Counted from the stretch's first letter, positions 42,339 through 50,940 are shown. The stretch is DNA of 64,000 bases from Tsukamurella paurometabola DSM 20162 (GCF_000092225.1 NC_014158.1:2232001-2296000), one strand, 5' to 3'. Numbers and translations: made by a program. Notes: generated from the sequence alone by a model not told the origin.

Positions 42339-43081
42339 CGGGCCGGCCGATCCGGGTCCTGATACTCGGCGGCACCGCCGAGGCCCGGGAGTTGGCACAG
42401 CTGCTGGACGAGGACGACGACTTCGCGGTGCTCAGCTCGCTAGCGGGGCGGGTAGCGAATCCTCGGCTGCCGGTCGGGCAGACCCGGATCGGCGGATTCG
42501 GAGGTGTTGATGGGCTGACGGCATTCCTGTCCGGCATCGACGTGCTGGTCGATGCGACCCACCCCTTCGCGGCGACGATCTCCCGCCATGCCGCCGCGGC
42601 GGCGCAGCGCACGGGCACACCAGTGTTCGCCGTGGTCCGCCCGCAATGGTCGGCGGCACCGGGGGACCGGTGGACCCGCGTGCCCACGGTGGCCGCCGCC
42701 GCAACGGAACTGAGCGCGCGCCGGGGCGGGACGGCCTTCCTCACCACCGGGAGGCAGGATGTTCACGCATTCGCGGCGTTGGACGCGTGGCGGTTCCTGA
42801 TCCGGGTGGTCGACACCCCGGCGGGCTCGCTGCCGAAGCGACACACCCTGATCCACGACCGGGGGCCGTACCTGATCGGCGCAGAGACGGCCCTGCTGCG
42901 CGAGAACGCGGTCGATGTACTGGTGACGAAGAACAGCGGCGGCGACCTGGTGTCCGCGAAACTCGAAGCGGCGCGGATGCTCGGCGTCGAGGTGGTGATG
43001 GTCGACCGCCCGCCGCGGCCCGGGGTGCCCACGGAGCCATCGGCGGCGTCGGCCCACGCGCGCCTGCGCGCCGACCTATGA
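42335..43081 (+). CDS. cobK: CobK, precorrin-6A reductase
   Basis: 248 residues. The start VLILGGTAEARELAQLL and VDATHPFAATISRHA, LTTGRQDVHAF and VTKNSGGD are CobK/CbiJ signatures. It reduces precorrin-6A with NADPH. No ATG or GTG is available at the right place; TTG 42335 overlaps the cobM stop (TTGA), as the other cob genes do, and is taken as the start. Confidence 0.93.
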   Translation: MTGRPIRVLILGGTAEARELAQLLDEDDDFAVLSSLAGRVANPRLPVGQTRIGGFGGVDGLTAFLSGIDVLVDATHPFAATISRHAAAAAQRTGTPVFAVVRPQWSAAPGDRWTRVPTVAAAATELSARRGGTAFLTTGRQDVHAFAALDAWRFLIRVVDTPAGSLPKRHTLIHDRGPYLIGAETALLRENAVDVLVTKNSGGDLVSAKLEAARMLGVEVVMVDRPPRPGVPTEPSAASAHARLRADL

Positions 43082-43131
43082 TGACCGCCTGACCGGTTGC
43101 AGACGCAATCCCCGAGTCCGGAGGTTCCGCA

Positions 43132-43401
43132 GTGCGCACAGTGATCATCGTTTCCCTCGGCATCGTCCTCGCTCTGGTGTTCCTCGCCGTCGGCCGCACA
43201 GTGCCCTCGATCGGGACCAGGAAGGCGGCGATCGCGTTCACCGCAGTGTGGACGGTGGCCATGGTGATCAACATGGCGGTCGGGATGAGTCACGGCTATT
43301 CGTTCGGTGAGGAGTTCCCGATCCTGCTGATGAACGTGGTACCCGGTGTAGCCGTGGCGTTCGGCGGCGATTACCTGCTCAGTCGGCGGCCGGCGAGCTG
43401 A
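43132..43401 (+). CDS. Small multi-span membrane protein, function unknown
   Basis: 89 residues with three hydrophobic segments (VIIVSLGIVLALVFLAVG, AAIAFTAVWTVAMVINMAVGM, FPILLMNVVPGVAVAFGGDYLL). GTG 43132 has GGAGG 7 nt upstream. I do not recognise a family. It lies 50 bp after cobK, so it may be the last gene of that operon. It overlaps the convergent MerR gene by 23 bp. Confidence 0.75.
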   Translation: MRTVIIVSLGIVLALVFLAVGRTVPSIGTRKAAIAFTAVWTVAMVINMAVGMSHGYSFGEEFPILLMNVVPGVAVAFGGDYLLSRRPAS

Positions 43402-43750
43402 GTAGCGCTCGCACTTCCCGGCGGCGCCGCGCGAGGTCGTCGAATTCGGCATCGATCCGGGCCAGGGTCGCGCGCATCGTGGCCTCGACCGCGGGGCACA
43501 GGTCGACGGCGCCGTCGTCCTCGCGTACACACGGCAGAACGACGGCGATGGCAGCCGAGTCGAATCCTGCATCCAGCAGCCCCCGGATGCGGCGCACCTG
43601 GGTCACGGCGTCGCGATCGTAGACCCGGTAGCCGGCCGCCGTCCGGCGCGACGCCAGCAGGCCCTTCTCCTCGTAGTACCGCAGTGACCGTGCGCTCGCC
43701 CCCGTGACCTGCGACAACTCGCCGATGAGCAACTCGCCCTTGACCTTCAC
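43379..43750 (-). CDS. MerR-family regulator
   Basis: 123 residues. The winged helix ELLIGELSQVTGASARSLRYYEEKGLLASRRTAAGYRVYDRDAVTQVRRI is typical MerR. The C-terminal part has two cysteines (VLPCVRE, DLCPAVE) in the common actinobacterial arrangement and a coiled dimerisation helix, so it may sense thiols, metals or electrophiles. GTG 43750 is used; TTG inside (LLIGELS) is an alternative. It is divergent from an alpha/beta hydrolase gene, its likely target. The open frame above 43750 is antisense to that gene. Confidence 0.88.
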   Translation of the reverse strand: MKVKGELLIGELSQVTGASARSLRYYEEKGLLASRRTAAGYRVYDRDAVTQVRRIRGLLDAGFDSAAIAVVLPCVREDDGAVDLCPAVEATMRATLARIDAEFDDLARRRREVRALLSSPAAD

Positions 43751-43771
43751 ACCGGCGTCAACCCCGACACT
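43740..43771 (+). promoter_or_regulatory. MerR-type promoter of the hydrolase gene
   Basis: TTGACC (43740-43745) and GACACT (43766-43771) are 20 bp apart, the overlong spacing typical of MerR-activated promoters, and a TTGAC...GTCAA dyad (43740-43761) lies across it. The predicted start falls on ATG 43778, so the mRNA would be leaderless. Confidence 0.45.
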
Positions 43772-43777
43772 GCATGC

Positions 43778-44575
43778 ATGTATTCCGAACAGGCAGTGCA
43801 GATCCTCACCGAGACCGGTGCACACGTGGTCGATCGGGGCACGGGCCCCGTCGTCGCGCTGGCGCACGGCGCGGGCGGGGGTGTGGTCGAGAACTTCGGC
43901 CCGCTCATGGACGCCATCGGCGGGTACCGGTTCGTGGGCCCGTACTGGCCCGGGGCCGGTGGTACCCCCAGGGCCGCGGATCGGCTGGAACTCGACCGGC
44001 TCGCGGACACCGTCGTCGCGGCGGCGGTAGCCCGTGGGGCCGCCCGGTTCCCGGTGATCGGCATGTCGTTGGGCGCGGCCGTCGCGGTGACGGCGGCGCG
44101 CAGGCATCCGGAGCACGTCTCGGCGCTGGTCCTCACCGTGGGGCTGGCCCGGGCCGACGTGCGGGTGCGCACGGCGAGCGATGCCTTCCGGGCGCTGGCC
44201 GCCGCCGGGGCACACGACGCTCTCGCGGGGGCGATCCTCTCGGCCGTCGCCTCCGATACCGCGCTCCGATCGCTCACCGCCGATGAGGAACGGGCCACCC
44301 GGACCGGGATCACCGCGACGATGCCGCCGGGGATGCCCGATCACATGGAACTGGTGGGACGGGTCGACGTGACCGAGCAACTGCCCGGAATCGACGTTCC
44401 GGCGCTCGTCGTGGTCAGTGGCGGCGACCGCCTGGTGCCCGCGGAGATCAGCCGCGAGTTCGGGGCGATCCGCGGTGCTCGCGTGGTCGAGTACCCCGGC
44501 GCGGGGCACGTCTTCACCGCCGACGAGGGCGCGCGGTGGGCGGGCGATGTACGGGACTTCCTGGCCGCGTTGTGA
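43778..44575 (+). CDS. Alpha/beta hydrolase
   Basis: 265 residues. The oxyanion text LAHGAGGG, nucleophile elbow GMSLGAA (Ser about residue 91), acid region VVSGGDRLVP and catalytic histidine GAGHVF are all present, so the catalytic triad is complete. It is soluble, without a signal peptide. The substrate is unknown. It is divergent from the MerR gene and probably controlled by it. Confidence 0.85.
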   Translation: MYSEQAVQILTETGAHVVDRGTGPVVALAHGAGGGVVENFGPLMDAIGGYRFVGPYWPGAGGTPRAADRLELDRLADTVVAAAVARGAARFPVIGMSLGAAVAVTAARRHPEHVSALVLTVGLARADVRVRTASDAFRALAAAGAHDALAGAILSAVASDTALRSLTADEERATRTGITATMPPGMPDHMELVGRVDVTEQLPGIDVPALVVVSGGDRLVPAEISREFGAIRGARVVEYPGAGHVFTADEGARWAGDVRDFLAAL

Positions 44576-44597
44576 GGTACCGGGGCATGATCGAGGA

Positions 44598-45182
44598 ATG
44601 ACCGCCGCCATCCTCGCCCTGCATTGGCAGATCAACGTGATCGAACCGGAGGGCTTCTTCGGCTCGATGCTGGCGGGGCCGGTCGCGGAGTCCGGAGTAG
44701 TGGACCGGGCCGCGGCCTTCCACGACGCGGCACGCGAGGCGGGCGTTCCGGTGCTCTTCACCCGCTTCACCGTGCCTGAGGATGAGGGTGATCTCGTGCG
44801 GAACACCGCGTTCATGCGGGCCGTCGGCGACGCGCAGGAGGCGTTCCGACCCGATGCCGACGGTGCGCGCATCATCGCCGCGATGCGCGATCAACCGACT
44901 GCGGTCTACGACAACCAGCGACTGTCCGGACTCGCGGGCCCGGTGACCCAGTGGCTCGCGGCACACGGCGTCGACACCCTCTTCGTCACTGGAGTCGCGA
45001 CCAATCTCACCGTGGAGCAAACCGCCCGGCACGGCACCGATTTGGGGCTGACGGTGCACGTGGTCGAGGACTGTGTGGCTGCCGCCGATCCGGCGGTGCA
45101 CGCGGCGTCGATCGCGAATCTGGACCTGACGACGGCCGGGAACGTCACCGCCGCCGAAGCGCTGGCGCGTGTGAGTACCTGA
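44598..45182 (+). CDS. Isochorismatase-like protein lacking the catalytic triad
   Basis: 194 residues of the isochorismatase/nicotinamidase fold; TLFVTGVATNLTVEQTARHGTDLGLTVHVVEDCVAA is the clear signature. The three residues that normally make the Asp-Lys-Cys triad are all changed: LALHWQ has His9 where the family has Asp (IDxQ), YDNQRLSGL has Asn106 for Lys, and VATNLTVE has Thr138 for Cys. The protein may therefore be a binding protein or use different chemistry. ATG 44598 follows GAGGA; it is 22 bp after the hydrolase gene. Confidence 0.85.
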   Translation: MTAAILALHWQINVIEPEGFFGSMLAGPVAESGVVDRAAAFHDAAREAGVPVLFTRFTVPEDEGDLVRNTAFMRAVGDAQEAFRPDADGARIIAAMRDQPTAVYDNQRLSGLAGPVTQWLAAHGVDTLFVTGVATNLTVEQTARHGTDLGLTVHVVEDCVAAADPAVHAASIANLDLTTAGNVTAAEALARVST

Positions 45183-45193
45183 CTCGGGCGCGG

Positions 45194-45397
45194 TCAGCGC
45201 AGCTGGGCTCCGTGCGCGTGCGTGACCTGCGGAACGAGCAGCACCCGGCGATCGGCGACCATCACCTCGCGGTACTCCCGACAGTCTGGGTGCTCCCCGG
45301 CCCCACGGCGGTAGTAGTCGATGAGGGCGTCCACGTCCGGTCCATCCGGATCGGGGGACGGGCAGATCAGCGTGCCGGTGCCCTCGGCTGGCGGCGA
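45194..45397 (-). other. Coding-like segment in frame after the MFS stop
   Basis: After the MFS exporter's TGA (45400-45398) the same frame stays open for 67 codons, ending in TGA at 45194. The text is protein-like (CPSPDPDGPDVDALIDYYRR, then EHPDCREYREVMVADRRVLL) with strong G/C at third positions. There is no ATG; GTG 45334 would give 46 residues. It may be a tiny gene or the 3' end of a lost gene. I recognise no family. The opposite strand shows nothing. Confidence 0.4.
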
Positions 45398-46588
45398 TCA
45401 GTCGAGTCGCGCGCGCTGACCACCGCGGCGGCGTTCCCCGGAAATGCTCGCGGCGGCGAGGAGGGCACCCGCCGCGCTGAGCGCGACGCCGATCCACACC
45501 GGTGACGTAGCCCCGCCGCCGGCGCTGATCCCCATGCCGCCGAGTTGGGCGCCCGCGGCGTTGCCGAGATTGAAGGCAGCGATGTTCGCGGACGAGGCGA
45601 TGAGGGTGGCGGTCCCGGCGTTGCGAAGCACCCGGAGCTGGAGTGAGGGCACCGTCGCGAACCCGATGAGCCCCATGACGGCGAGCGCGCCCGCGACGAG
45701 CGGCTTCGATCCGGCGACCAACGCGACCGCCGCGATACCGAGCGGCAGCAGCGAGGCGAAGACGAGCAGCGCGCGGTCCGCGTCCCGGTCGGCGGCGCGG
45801 CCCCCGACGAGGTTTCCGGCGAACAGGCCCAGACCGAACAGCACGAGCAGCCAGGGGATCGCGGCGGCACCGAAGCCGGTCACGGACCGCAGCAGTGGCT
45901 CGATGTAGGTGAAGGCCCCGAATAGTCCGCCGAAGACCAGAGCCGTGACCCCGCAGGCGATCCAGACGGAGGGGCGCACCAGCACCGAGAGCTGGGTCCG
46001 CACCGAGGTCGTTTCGGCGGGCACGGTCGGCACCAGCGCGGCGATGGCGGTCATGGCTACGAGACCGATGACGGCGACCGCAACGAATGTGGCCCGCCAT
46101 CCGAAGCGGTGGCCGAGAGCGGTGCCGGCGGGCACGCCGAGAACGTTGGCGACGGTGAGTCCGGCGAACATCAGCGCGATGGCCGACGCCTGGCGGTCGG
46201 GTGTGACCAGTCGGGCCGCGAGCACGGCACCGATTCCGAAGAAGCCACCGTGACACAGCGCGGCAAGGATCCGGCCCGCCATCACGAGCTCGTAGGTGGG
46301 GCCGGCTGCGGAGAGTGCGTTTCCGGCGACGAACAGGGCCAGCAGGATCAGGAGCGCGGTCTTCGGCGGCCGCGAGACGAGGGCGAGCGTCACGGTGAAG
46401 GCGCCGATCACGACGCCGAGCGCGTACCCCGTGACCAGCCCTCCGGCGACGGGAATACTCACGCCGAGATCGTTCGCGACATCGGAGAGCAGGCCGGTGA
46501 TGGAGAACTCCGTGAGCCCGATCCCGAAGCCGCCCATGGCGAGAGCGAGCAGCCCGGGGTGCAGGCGGCGGTGCGTGGTGGTGGTCAT
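45398..46588 (-). CDS. MFS exporter (AraJ/DHA1-type)
   Basis: 396 residues, 12 membrane helices. LALAMGGFGIGLTEFSITGLLSDVANDLGVS and GRILAALCHGGFFGIGAVLAARLV (helix 4-5 antiporter region) are typical of drug:proton antiporter 1 family members related to AraJ and Cmx. Likely efflux of a small hydrophobic compound. ATG 46588 overlaps the stop of the upstream esterase gene by 4 bp, so the two are cotranslated. Confidence 0.9.
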   Translation of the reverse strand: MTTTTHRRLHPGLLALAMGGFGIGLTEFSITGLLSDVANDLGVSIPVAGGLVTGYALGVVIGAFTVTLALVSRPPKTALLILLALFVAGNALSAAGPTYELVMAGRILAALCHGGFFGIGAVLAARLVTPDRQASAIALMFAGLTVANVLGVPAGTALGHRFGWRATFVAVAVIGLVAMTAIAALVPTVPAETTSVRTQLSVLVRPSVWIACGVTALVFGGLFGAFTYIEPLLRSVTGFGAAAIPWLLVLFGLGLFAGNLVGGRAADRDADRALLVFASLLPLGIAAVALVAGSKPLVAGALAVMGLIGFATVPSLQLRVLRNAGTATLIASSANIAAFNLGNAAGAQLGGMGISAGGGATSPVWIGVALSAAGALLAAASISGERRRGGQRARLD

Positions 46589-47493
46589 CGTGCTCCGTTC
46601 AGGGTCGCGCGCAGCCAGGTGGCCAGGTCGCGCTGGAGCTCGCCTGCGGCATCGAGCACGGCGTCCATCCAGTAGAAGCCGTGGACGGTGCCGGGGTAGT
46701 CGCGGTATTCGACGGCGCCGCCTGCCGCGCGCAGGGAATCGGCGTACCGCCGGCCGTGCCCCCGCAATACGTCGTACTCCGCCGTGGCGACGAAGGCCTG
46801 CGGGAGCCCGGCGAAGTCGGTCGCGTCCAGGGGCGCGGCGCCCGCCGGCGCGGCGCCGTCGGGCAGGTACTGGCGCCAGAACCAGTCCATGTCGGCAGGT
46901 GACAGACCGACCTCGCTGGGCGCGAGATCGTCGTAGTCGCCGGGGCGCAGGGGCGGGTAGAGGACGGCGTGCGCTGTGATCCGTGGTCCGCCGCGGTCCC
47001 GAACACGTTGCACGAGAGCTGCGGTGAGCGTCCCTCCCGCGCTGTCGCCGACGACGGCGATCCGGTCGGCGTCGACATCGATCGCGCCGGAGGCGATCCA
47101 GTCCAGCGTCGCCGCGGCGTCGTCGAGGGCGGCGGGGTAGGGGTGTTCCGGAGATTTCCGGTAGTCGACGGTGACCACCGTCGCGCCGGTCGCGCGGGCG
47201 AGCAGCCTGGCGGGTTCGTCGCTGAGTTCGATGTCGGCGGCCACGAAGCCGCTGCCGTGGAGCATCAGGACGACCGCCCCGCCGGGCGGTCCGTCTCGGT
47301 AGATCCGCACGGGCAGTGACGATCCCGGTCCTACGACGTACGTGTGCCGCACGTGGGAGATCTCCACGGCGGGGCGCTGCAGATCGAGGTAGCCCCGCAG
47401 GGCGCGACGGACGTCGGGGACGGCCTGCGTGTGCAGCGGGGCGGCGCTCGCTGCCGCGGCGAGGTGGGCTGCGGACTGGGGGTGCAGGGGCAT
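46585..47493 (-). CDS. Hormone-sensitive-lipase-family esterase
   Basis: 302 residues. HGSGFVAAD is the oxyanion-hole motif, with Ser in place of the middle Gly of the usual HGGG. GDSAGGTLTAAL holds the nucleophile, and TAEYDVLRGHGRRYADSL plus GTVHGFYW the Asp and His. It is cytosolic, probably hydrolysing short-chain esters. It lies between the XRE regulator and the MFS exporter on one strand, suggesting a regulated degrade-and-export unit. Confidence 0.88.
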   Translation of the reverse strand: MPLHPQSAAHLAAAASAAPLHTQAVPDVRRALRGYLDLQRPAVEISHVRHTYVVGPGSSLPVRIYRDGPPGGAVVLMLHGSGFVAADIELSDEPARLLARATGATVVTVDYRKSPEHPYPAALDDAAATLDWIASGAIDVDADRIAVVGDSAGGTLTAALVQRVRDRGGPRITAHAVLYPPLRPGDYDDLAPSEVGLSPADMDWFWRQYLPDGAAPAGAAPLDATDFAGLPQAFVATAEYDVLRGHGRRYADSLRAAGGAVEYRDYPGTVHGFYWMDAVLDAAGELQRDLATWLRATLNGAR

Positions 47494-47584
47494 GACGGGA
47501 TCCGTTCTACGGGTAGCGAGAATCGCCAGCGGTCGCGCCGGTTCGGCGACCCTGGTGGGAGGGAAGGAGTGGGGGCGGTAGGCC

Positions 47585-48430
47585 TCAGTCGGCGACGCGG
47601 TGCCGCAGCAGCGTCAGGGCATCGTCGTCCGAACTGCCGGGCGTGGCGCTGAACGCGATCATCCGCGCACCGTCGGACTCGGGGAGGTGGAGCATCTGGT
47701 AACCGAGGTCGAGCCGGCCCACCCACGGGTGGTGGAACCGCTTGACGCCGCTGGTGCACAGCTCGACGGCCTGCAGCGCCCACAGCCGGGCGAAGTCACG
47801 ATCGAGTACCAATTCGCCGAGGAGCCCGCGCAACGCCGCGTCGTCCGGGAACTGGGCTGCGACCCAGCGGAGCGACGCGACGGCCAATTCCGCCTCCACC
47901 TCCCAATCGACGAACAGCGACCTGACCTCCGGATCGAGGAAGGTCTGGCGCACCTTGTTCGGCGGCGGATCGGCGTGTACGTCCTCGTAGGGGACGTGCG
48001 GGGCGAGAACGGCGTTACCGAGGCGGTTCCATGCCAGGATGTCCTGGTTGCGCGAGAGCACCACGGCGGGTGTGTCCATCGCCTCGACCAGCTGGCGCAC
48101 ACCGGTGAATCCGGCGCCGTGCCGATCGATCGGTGCCGCCCCCTGGCCCGACGGATGGGCCAGCTCCAGCAGGTGCAGGCGCTCGACCTCGCTCAGCTGC
48201 AGCGCCCGGGCGAGCGCGCTGAGGACCTCGTCGGAGGGATTGCCGGCGGCACCCTGTTCGAGCCGGGTCAGGTAATTGACCGACACGCCGGCGAGGTCCG
48301 CGAGCTCCTCGCGGCGCAAGCCCGGGACACGGCGGCGGCCGTAGCTGGGGAGGCCGAGGGCGCCGGCGTCCACCGCGGCCCGCCGGGAGCGGAGGAAGGA
48401 GCTCAGTGTCGGGGCGGTCTCATCGATCAT
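47585..48430 (-). CDS. XRE-type regulator with MmyB-like ligand domain
   Basis: 281 residues. The N-terminal HTH is SYGRRRVPGLRREELADLAGVSVNYLTRLEQGAAGNPSDEVLSALARAL (residues about 29-78); the C-terminal PAS-like MmyB domain (VVLSRNQDILAWNRLGNAVLAPHV) is thought to bind fatty acids in the family. It probably controls the esterase-MFS genes downstream. The 47494-47584 gap to the esterase gene shows no clear operator. Confidence 0.88.
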   Translation of the reverse strand: MIDETAPTLSSFLRSRRAAVDAGALGLPSYGRRRVPGLRREELADLAGVSVNYLTRLEQGAAGNPSDEVLSALARALQLSEVERLHLLELAHPSGQGAAPIDRHGAGFTGVRQLVEAMDTPAVVLSRNQDILAWNRLGNAVLAPHVPYEDVHADPPPNKVRQTFLDPEVRSLFVDWEVEAELAVASLRWVAAQFPDDAALRGLLGELVLDRDFARLWALQAVELCTSGVKRFHHPWVGRLDLGYQMLHLPESDGARMIAFSATPGSSDDDALTLLRHRVAD

Positions 48431-48509
48431 GTCCTCGAGTCTGATGCACTGCGGGCAGCGGTGCCTGCCCCTGCCGGGGGCAGGCTTCGCGGCGGCCGGT
48501 CAGCGCGGG

Positions 48510-48800
48510 TCAGGCGCCTTCGCTGATCCGGATCTCGCGGACGGCACCGTCGCCAAGCGCGGCGAGGGCCTCCTGGTAGGCGGGGGAGTCGTGGGCTGCG
48601 ACCGCTGCGTCGAGGCTGTCGAACTCGATGAGCGTGGTGCGCTCCTTGATACCCGCCTCGTAGGTCACCGACGGCAGACCGCGGGCGAGGAACCGGCCCC
48701 CGGCCTCAGTGATCGCAGGCCCTCCGAGAGCCGCATACGCGGCGACCTTCTCGGGGTCGCGGATCTCGGTGTAGAACGCCATCCAGTACGCCTTGGCCAT
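48510..48800 (-). CDS. DUF1330 protein
   Basis: 96 residues: KAYWMAFYTEIRDPEKVAAYAALGGPAITEAGGRFLARG and LIEFDSLDAAVAAHDSPAYQEAL, the dimeric alpha-beta barrel (ferredoxin-like) DUF1330 family. The function is unknown. GAAGGAG lies 6 nt before ATG 48800, which decides the start; the longer open frame is a shadow of cobIJ. It is 26 bp downstream of cobIJ on the same strand, so it may belong to that operon. Confidence 0.88.
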   Translation of the reverse strand: MAKAYWMAFYTEIRDPEKVAAYAALGGPAITEAGGRFLARGLPSVTYEAGIKERTTLIEFDSLDAAVAAHDSPAYQEALAALGDGAVREIRISEGA

Positions 48801-48826
48801 GTCGGTCTCCTTCGTTCGTTCGGTGT

Positions 48827-50299
48827 TCAGTATCGCCGGGGCGTGTGCACGATGCGGCCCGCGGCACGGTCCGTCACCTCGGTACGCGAGGATCCGATGA
48901 TGAGCAGGGTGCGCATGTCGACGGTGTCGGGATCGAACGCGCCGAGGGTGGTCACCGTCACCGTCTCGTCCGGGGCTCCGACGGCGCGCCCGAGGATCAC
49001 CACCGTATCGGCATCGCGCTCCTCGAGCAGCACCTCGCGCATCCGCACCAGCTGCTCGCGGCGGGTCTTCGATGCCGGGTTGTACACCGCCAGTGCGAGA
49101 TCGGCGCGGGAGACCGCACGCAGACGCTCCTCGATGACCTCCCACGGCTTGAGGTAGTCCGACAGCGACAGCACCGCGTAATCGTGGCCGAGCGGCGCGC
49201 CCACCCGGCTCGCGACGGCGTTCGCCGCCGTCATGCCGGGCAGAACGCGCACCGGAACGTCGTGGAAGGCGGGATCAACAGCGACCTCGGCGACGGCGGA
49301 CGCCATCGCGAAGACGCCGGGATCGCCGGAACTGACGACGGCGACCCGTGCTCCGCCGGCGGCCAACGTGAGGGCGTGCCGGGCCCGGTCCGCCTCGACC
49401 CGATTGTCCGATGCGTGCACCCGTTGCCCCGGGCGGGGCCGTACTCGGTCGGTGTAGGTCTGGTAGCCGACGATATCGGTGGCCCCGGCGAGCACCCGGC
49501 GCACCTCAGGAGTGGTCCACTCGTCATCGCCGGGGCCCAACCCCACGACCACCACACCCGGTGTGGGCGTCACGGTCGGGGCGTTGATCCGGCCCGGCAC
49601 CAGCACCGTGGAGAAGTAGGGCACGCTCTGCGGGTCGACGTCACCGACGGGGAGCACGCGTTGGTCCGTGCGGCTCGCACGCTCGACGTACTGGGCGGTC
49701 GCGGCCCGCTCGGAATCCGCGAGCGCGCCCACGACGGCGGGGAAGGTGCGGCCCAGTTTCATGATCGCGGCGGCATCGGTATCGGCGAGCCTGCGGCGCA
49801 GTTCGGGCTCGGGCAGTGTGCCCGGCAAAACCGTGAGTACCTCATCGGCCTCGACGAGCGGTACTCCGGTCGCAGCAGCAGCGGCACTGATCGAGGTCAC
49901 GCCGGGCACGATGACGGACTCGAACCGGCCGGAGAGCCGCTTGTGCATGTGCATGTACGAGCTGTAGAACATCGGGTCGCCCTCGGCCAGCAACGCGACA
50001 TCACGTCCGGCCGCCAGGTGCTCGGCGAGTTGCTCGGCGGCGTGCGTGTAGAAGTCGTCGAGTGCGCCACGGTATCCGCCGGGGTGATCGGTGGTCTCGG
50101 TGGTCACCGGGTACATCAGGCGCAGCTCGGTCTGGTCGCTGCGCAGATACGGTTCGGCACAGGCGCGCGCGTTCGAGCGGCCGTGGCGCGCACTGTGATA
50201 AGCGATCACATCGACGGATCCGATGATCCGCGCCGCCTTGACGGTCACCAGTTCCGGATCACCGGGTCCGACCCCGACGCCGTACAACATGCCGCTCAC
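48827..50299 (-). CDS. cobIJ: CobIJ, fused precorrin-2 C20- and precorrin-3B C17-methyltransferase
   Basis: 490 residues. The N-terminal half is CobI (LYGVGVGPGDPELVTVKAARII, GDPMFYSSYMHMHKR, PGVTSISAAAAATG), the C-terminal half CobJ (VVVVGLGPGDDEWTTPEVRRVL, SSGDPGVFAMASAV, LPGMTAANAVASRVGAPLGHD). The fusion is usual in actinobacteria. GTG 50299 overlaps the cobH stop (GTGA) behind GGAGG; ATG 50290 is the alternative. It makes precorrin-3A and, after CobG, precorrin-4. Confidence 0.95.
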   Translation of the reverse strand: MSGMLYGVGVGPGDPELVTVKAARIIGSVDVIAYHSARHGRSNARACAEPYLRSDQTELRLMYPVTTETTDHPGGYRGALDDFYTHAAEQLAEHLAAGRDVALLAEGDPMFYSSYMHMHKRLSGRFESVIVPGVTSISAAAAATGVPLVEADEVLTVLPGTLPEPELRRRLADTDAAAIMKLGRTFPAVVGALADSERAATAQYVERASRTDQRVLPVGDVDPQSVPYFSTVLVPGRINAPTVTPTPGVVVVGLGPGDDEWTTPEVRRVLAGATDIVGYQTYTDRVRPRPGQRVHASDNRVEADRARHALTLAAGGARVAVVSSGDPGVFAMASAVAEVAVDPAFHDVPVRVLPGMTAANAVASRVGAPLGHDYAVLSLSDYLKPWEVIEERLRAVSRADLALAVYNPASKTRREQLVRMREVLLEERDADTVVILGRAVGAPDETVTVTTLGAFDPDTVDMRTLLIIGSSRTEVTDRAAGRIVHTPRRY

Positions 50300-50931
50300 A
50301 GTTCCTCCTCTTGTGCGAGCGCGTTGAGGGCGGCCGCGGTGATCGCGCTGCCTCCCCGACGGCCCAGCACCGTGATGTATTCGACGCCGAGCGCGGCCGC
50401 GTCGGCGACGAGCGCGTCCTTGGACTCGGCGGCACCGATGAACCCCACCGGAATCCCCACGATCACCGCGGGTGTGGGTGCTCCCCGGTGCAGCAGGTTC
50501 AGCAGGTGGAACAGGGCGGTGGGCGCGTTGCCGACGGCCACGACAGCGCCTTCGAGCCGATCGCCCCACAGGTCGACGGCTGCGGCGCTGCGGGTGTTCC
50601 CGATCCGGGCCGCGAGTGCCGGTACGCGGTCGTCACGCAGGAGGCAGAGCACGTCGTTGTCGGCGGGGAGCCGAGTGCGGGTCACGCCGTGGGCCACCAT
50701 GTTCGCGTCGGTGAGAATCGGTGCACCGGCCCGGAGCGCGGCGCGGCCCGCCGCGACCGCGCGGGCGGACACGCGGATGTCAGCCGCGAGGTCGGTCTGT
50801 CCGGCGGCGTGAATCATGCGTACCGCCACCGTCTCCGCGTCCGCCGCGAGGCCGGACAGGTCCGATTCGGCACGGATGGTAGCGAAGGAGCGCCGGTAGA
50901 TCTCGGCGCCGTCGGTGAGGTACTCGTGCAC
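50296..50931 (-). CDS. cobH: CobH, precorrin-8X methylmutase
   Basis: 211 residues. YLTDGAEIYRRSFATIRAESDL and VRMIHAAGQTDLAADIRVS (with the catalytic His) lead, followed by TDANMVAHGV and VGIPVGFIGAAESKDAL, all CobH/CbiC signatures. It moves the C11 methyl to C12 to give hydrogenobyrinate. It sits between cobG (10 bp upstream) and cobIJ in one operon. Confidence 0.95.
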   Translation of the reverse strand: MHEYLTDGAEIYRRSFATIRAESDLSGLAADAETVAVRMIHAAGQTDLAADIRVSARAVAAGRAALRAGAPILTDANMVAHGVTRTRLPADNDVLCLLRDDRVPALAARIGNTRSAAAVDLWGDRLEGAVVAVGNAPTALFHLLNLLHRGAPTPAVIVGIPVGFIGAAESKDALVADAAALGVEYITVLGRRGGSAITAAALNALAQEEEL

Positions 50932-50940
50932 CGGGGAAGT

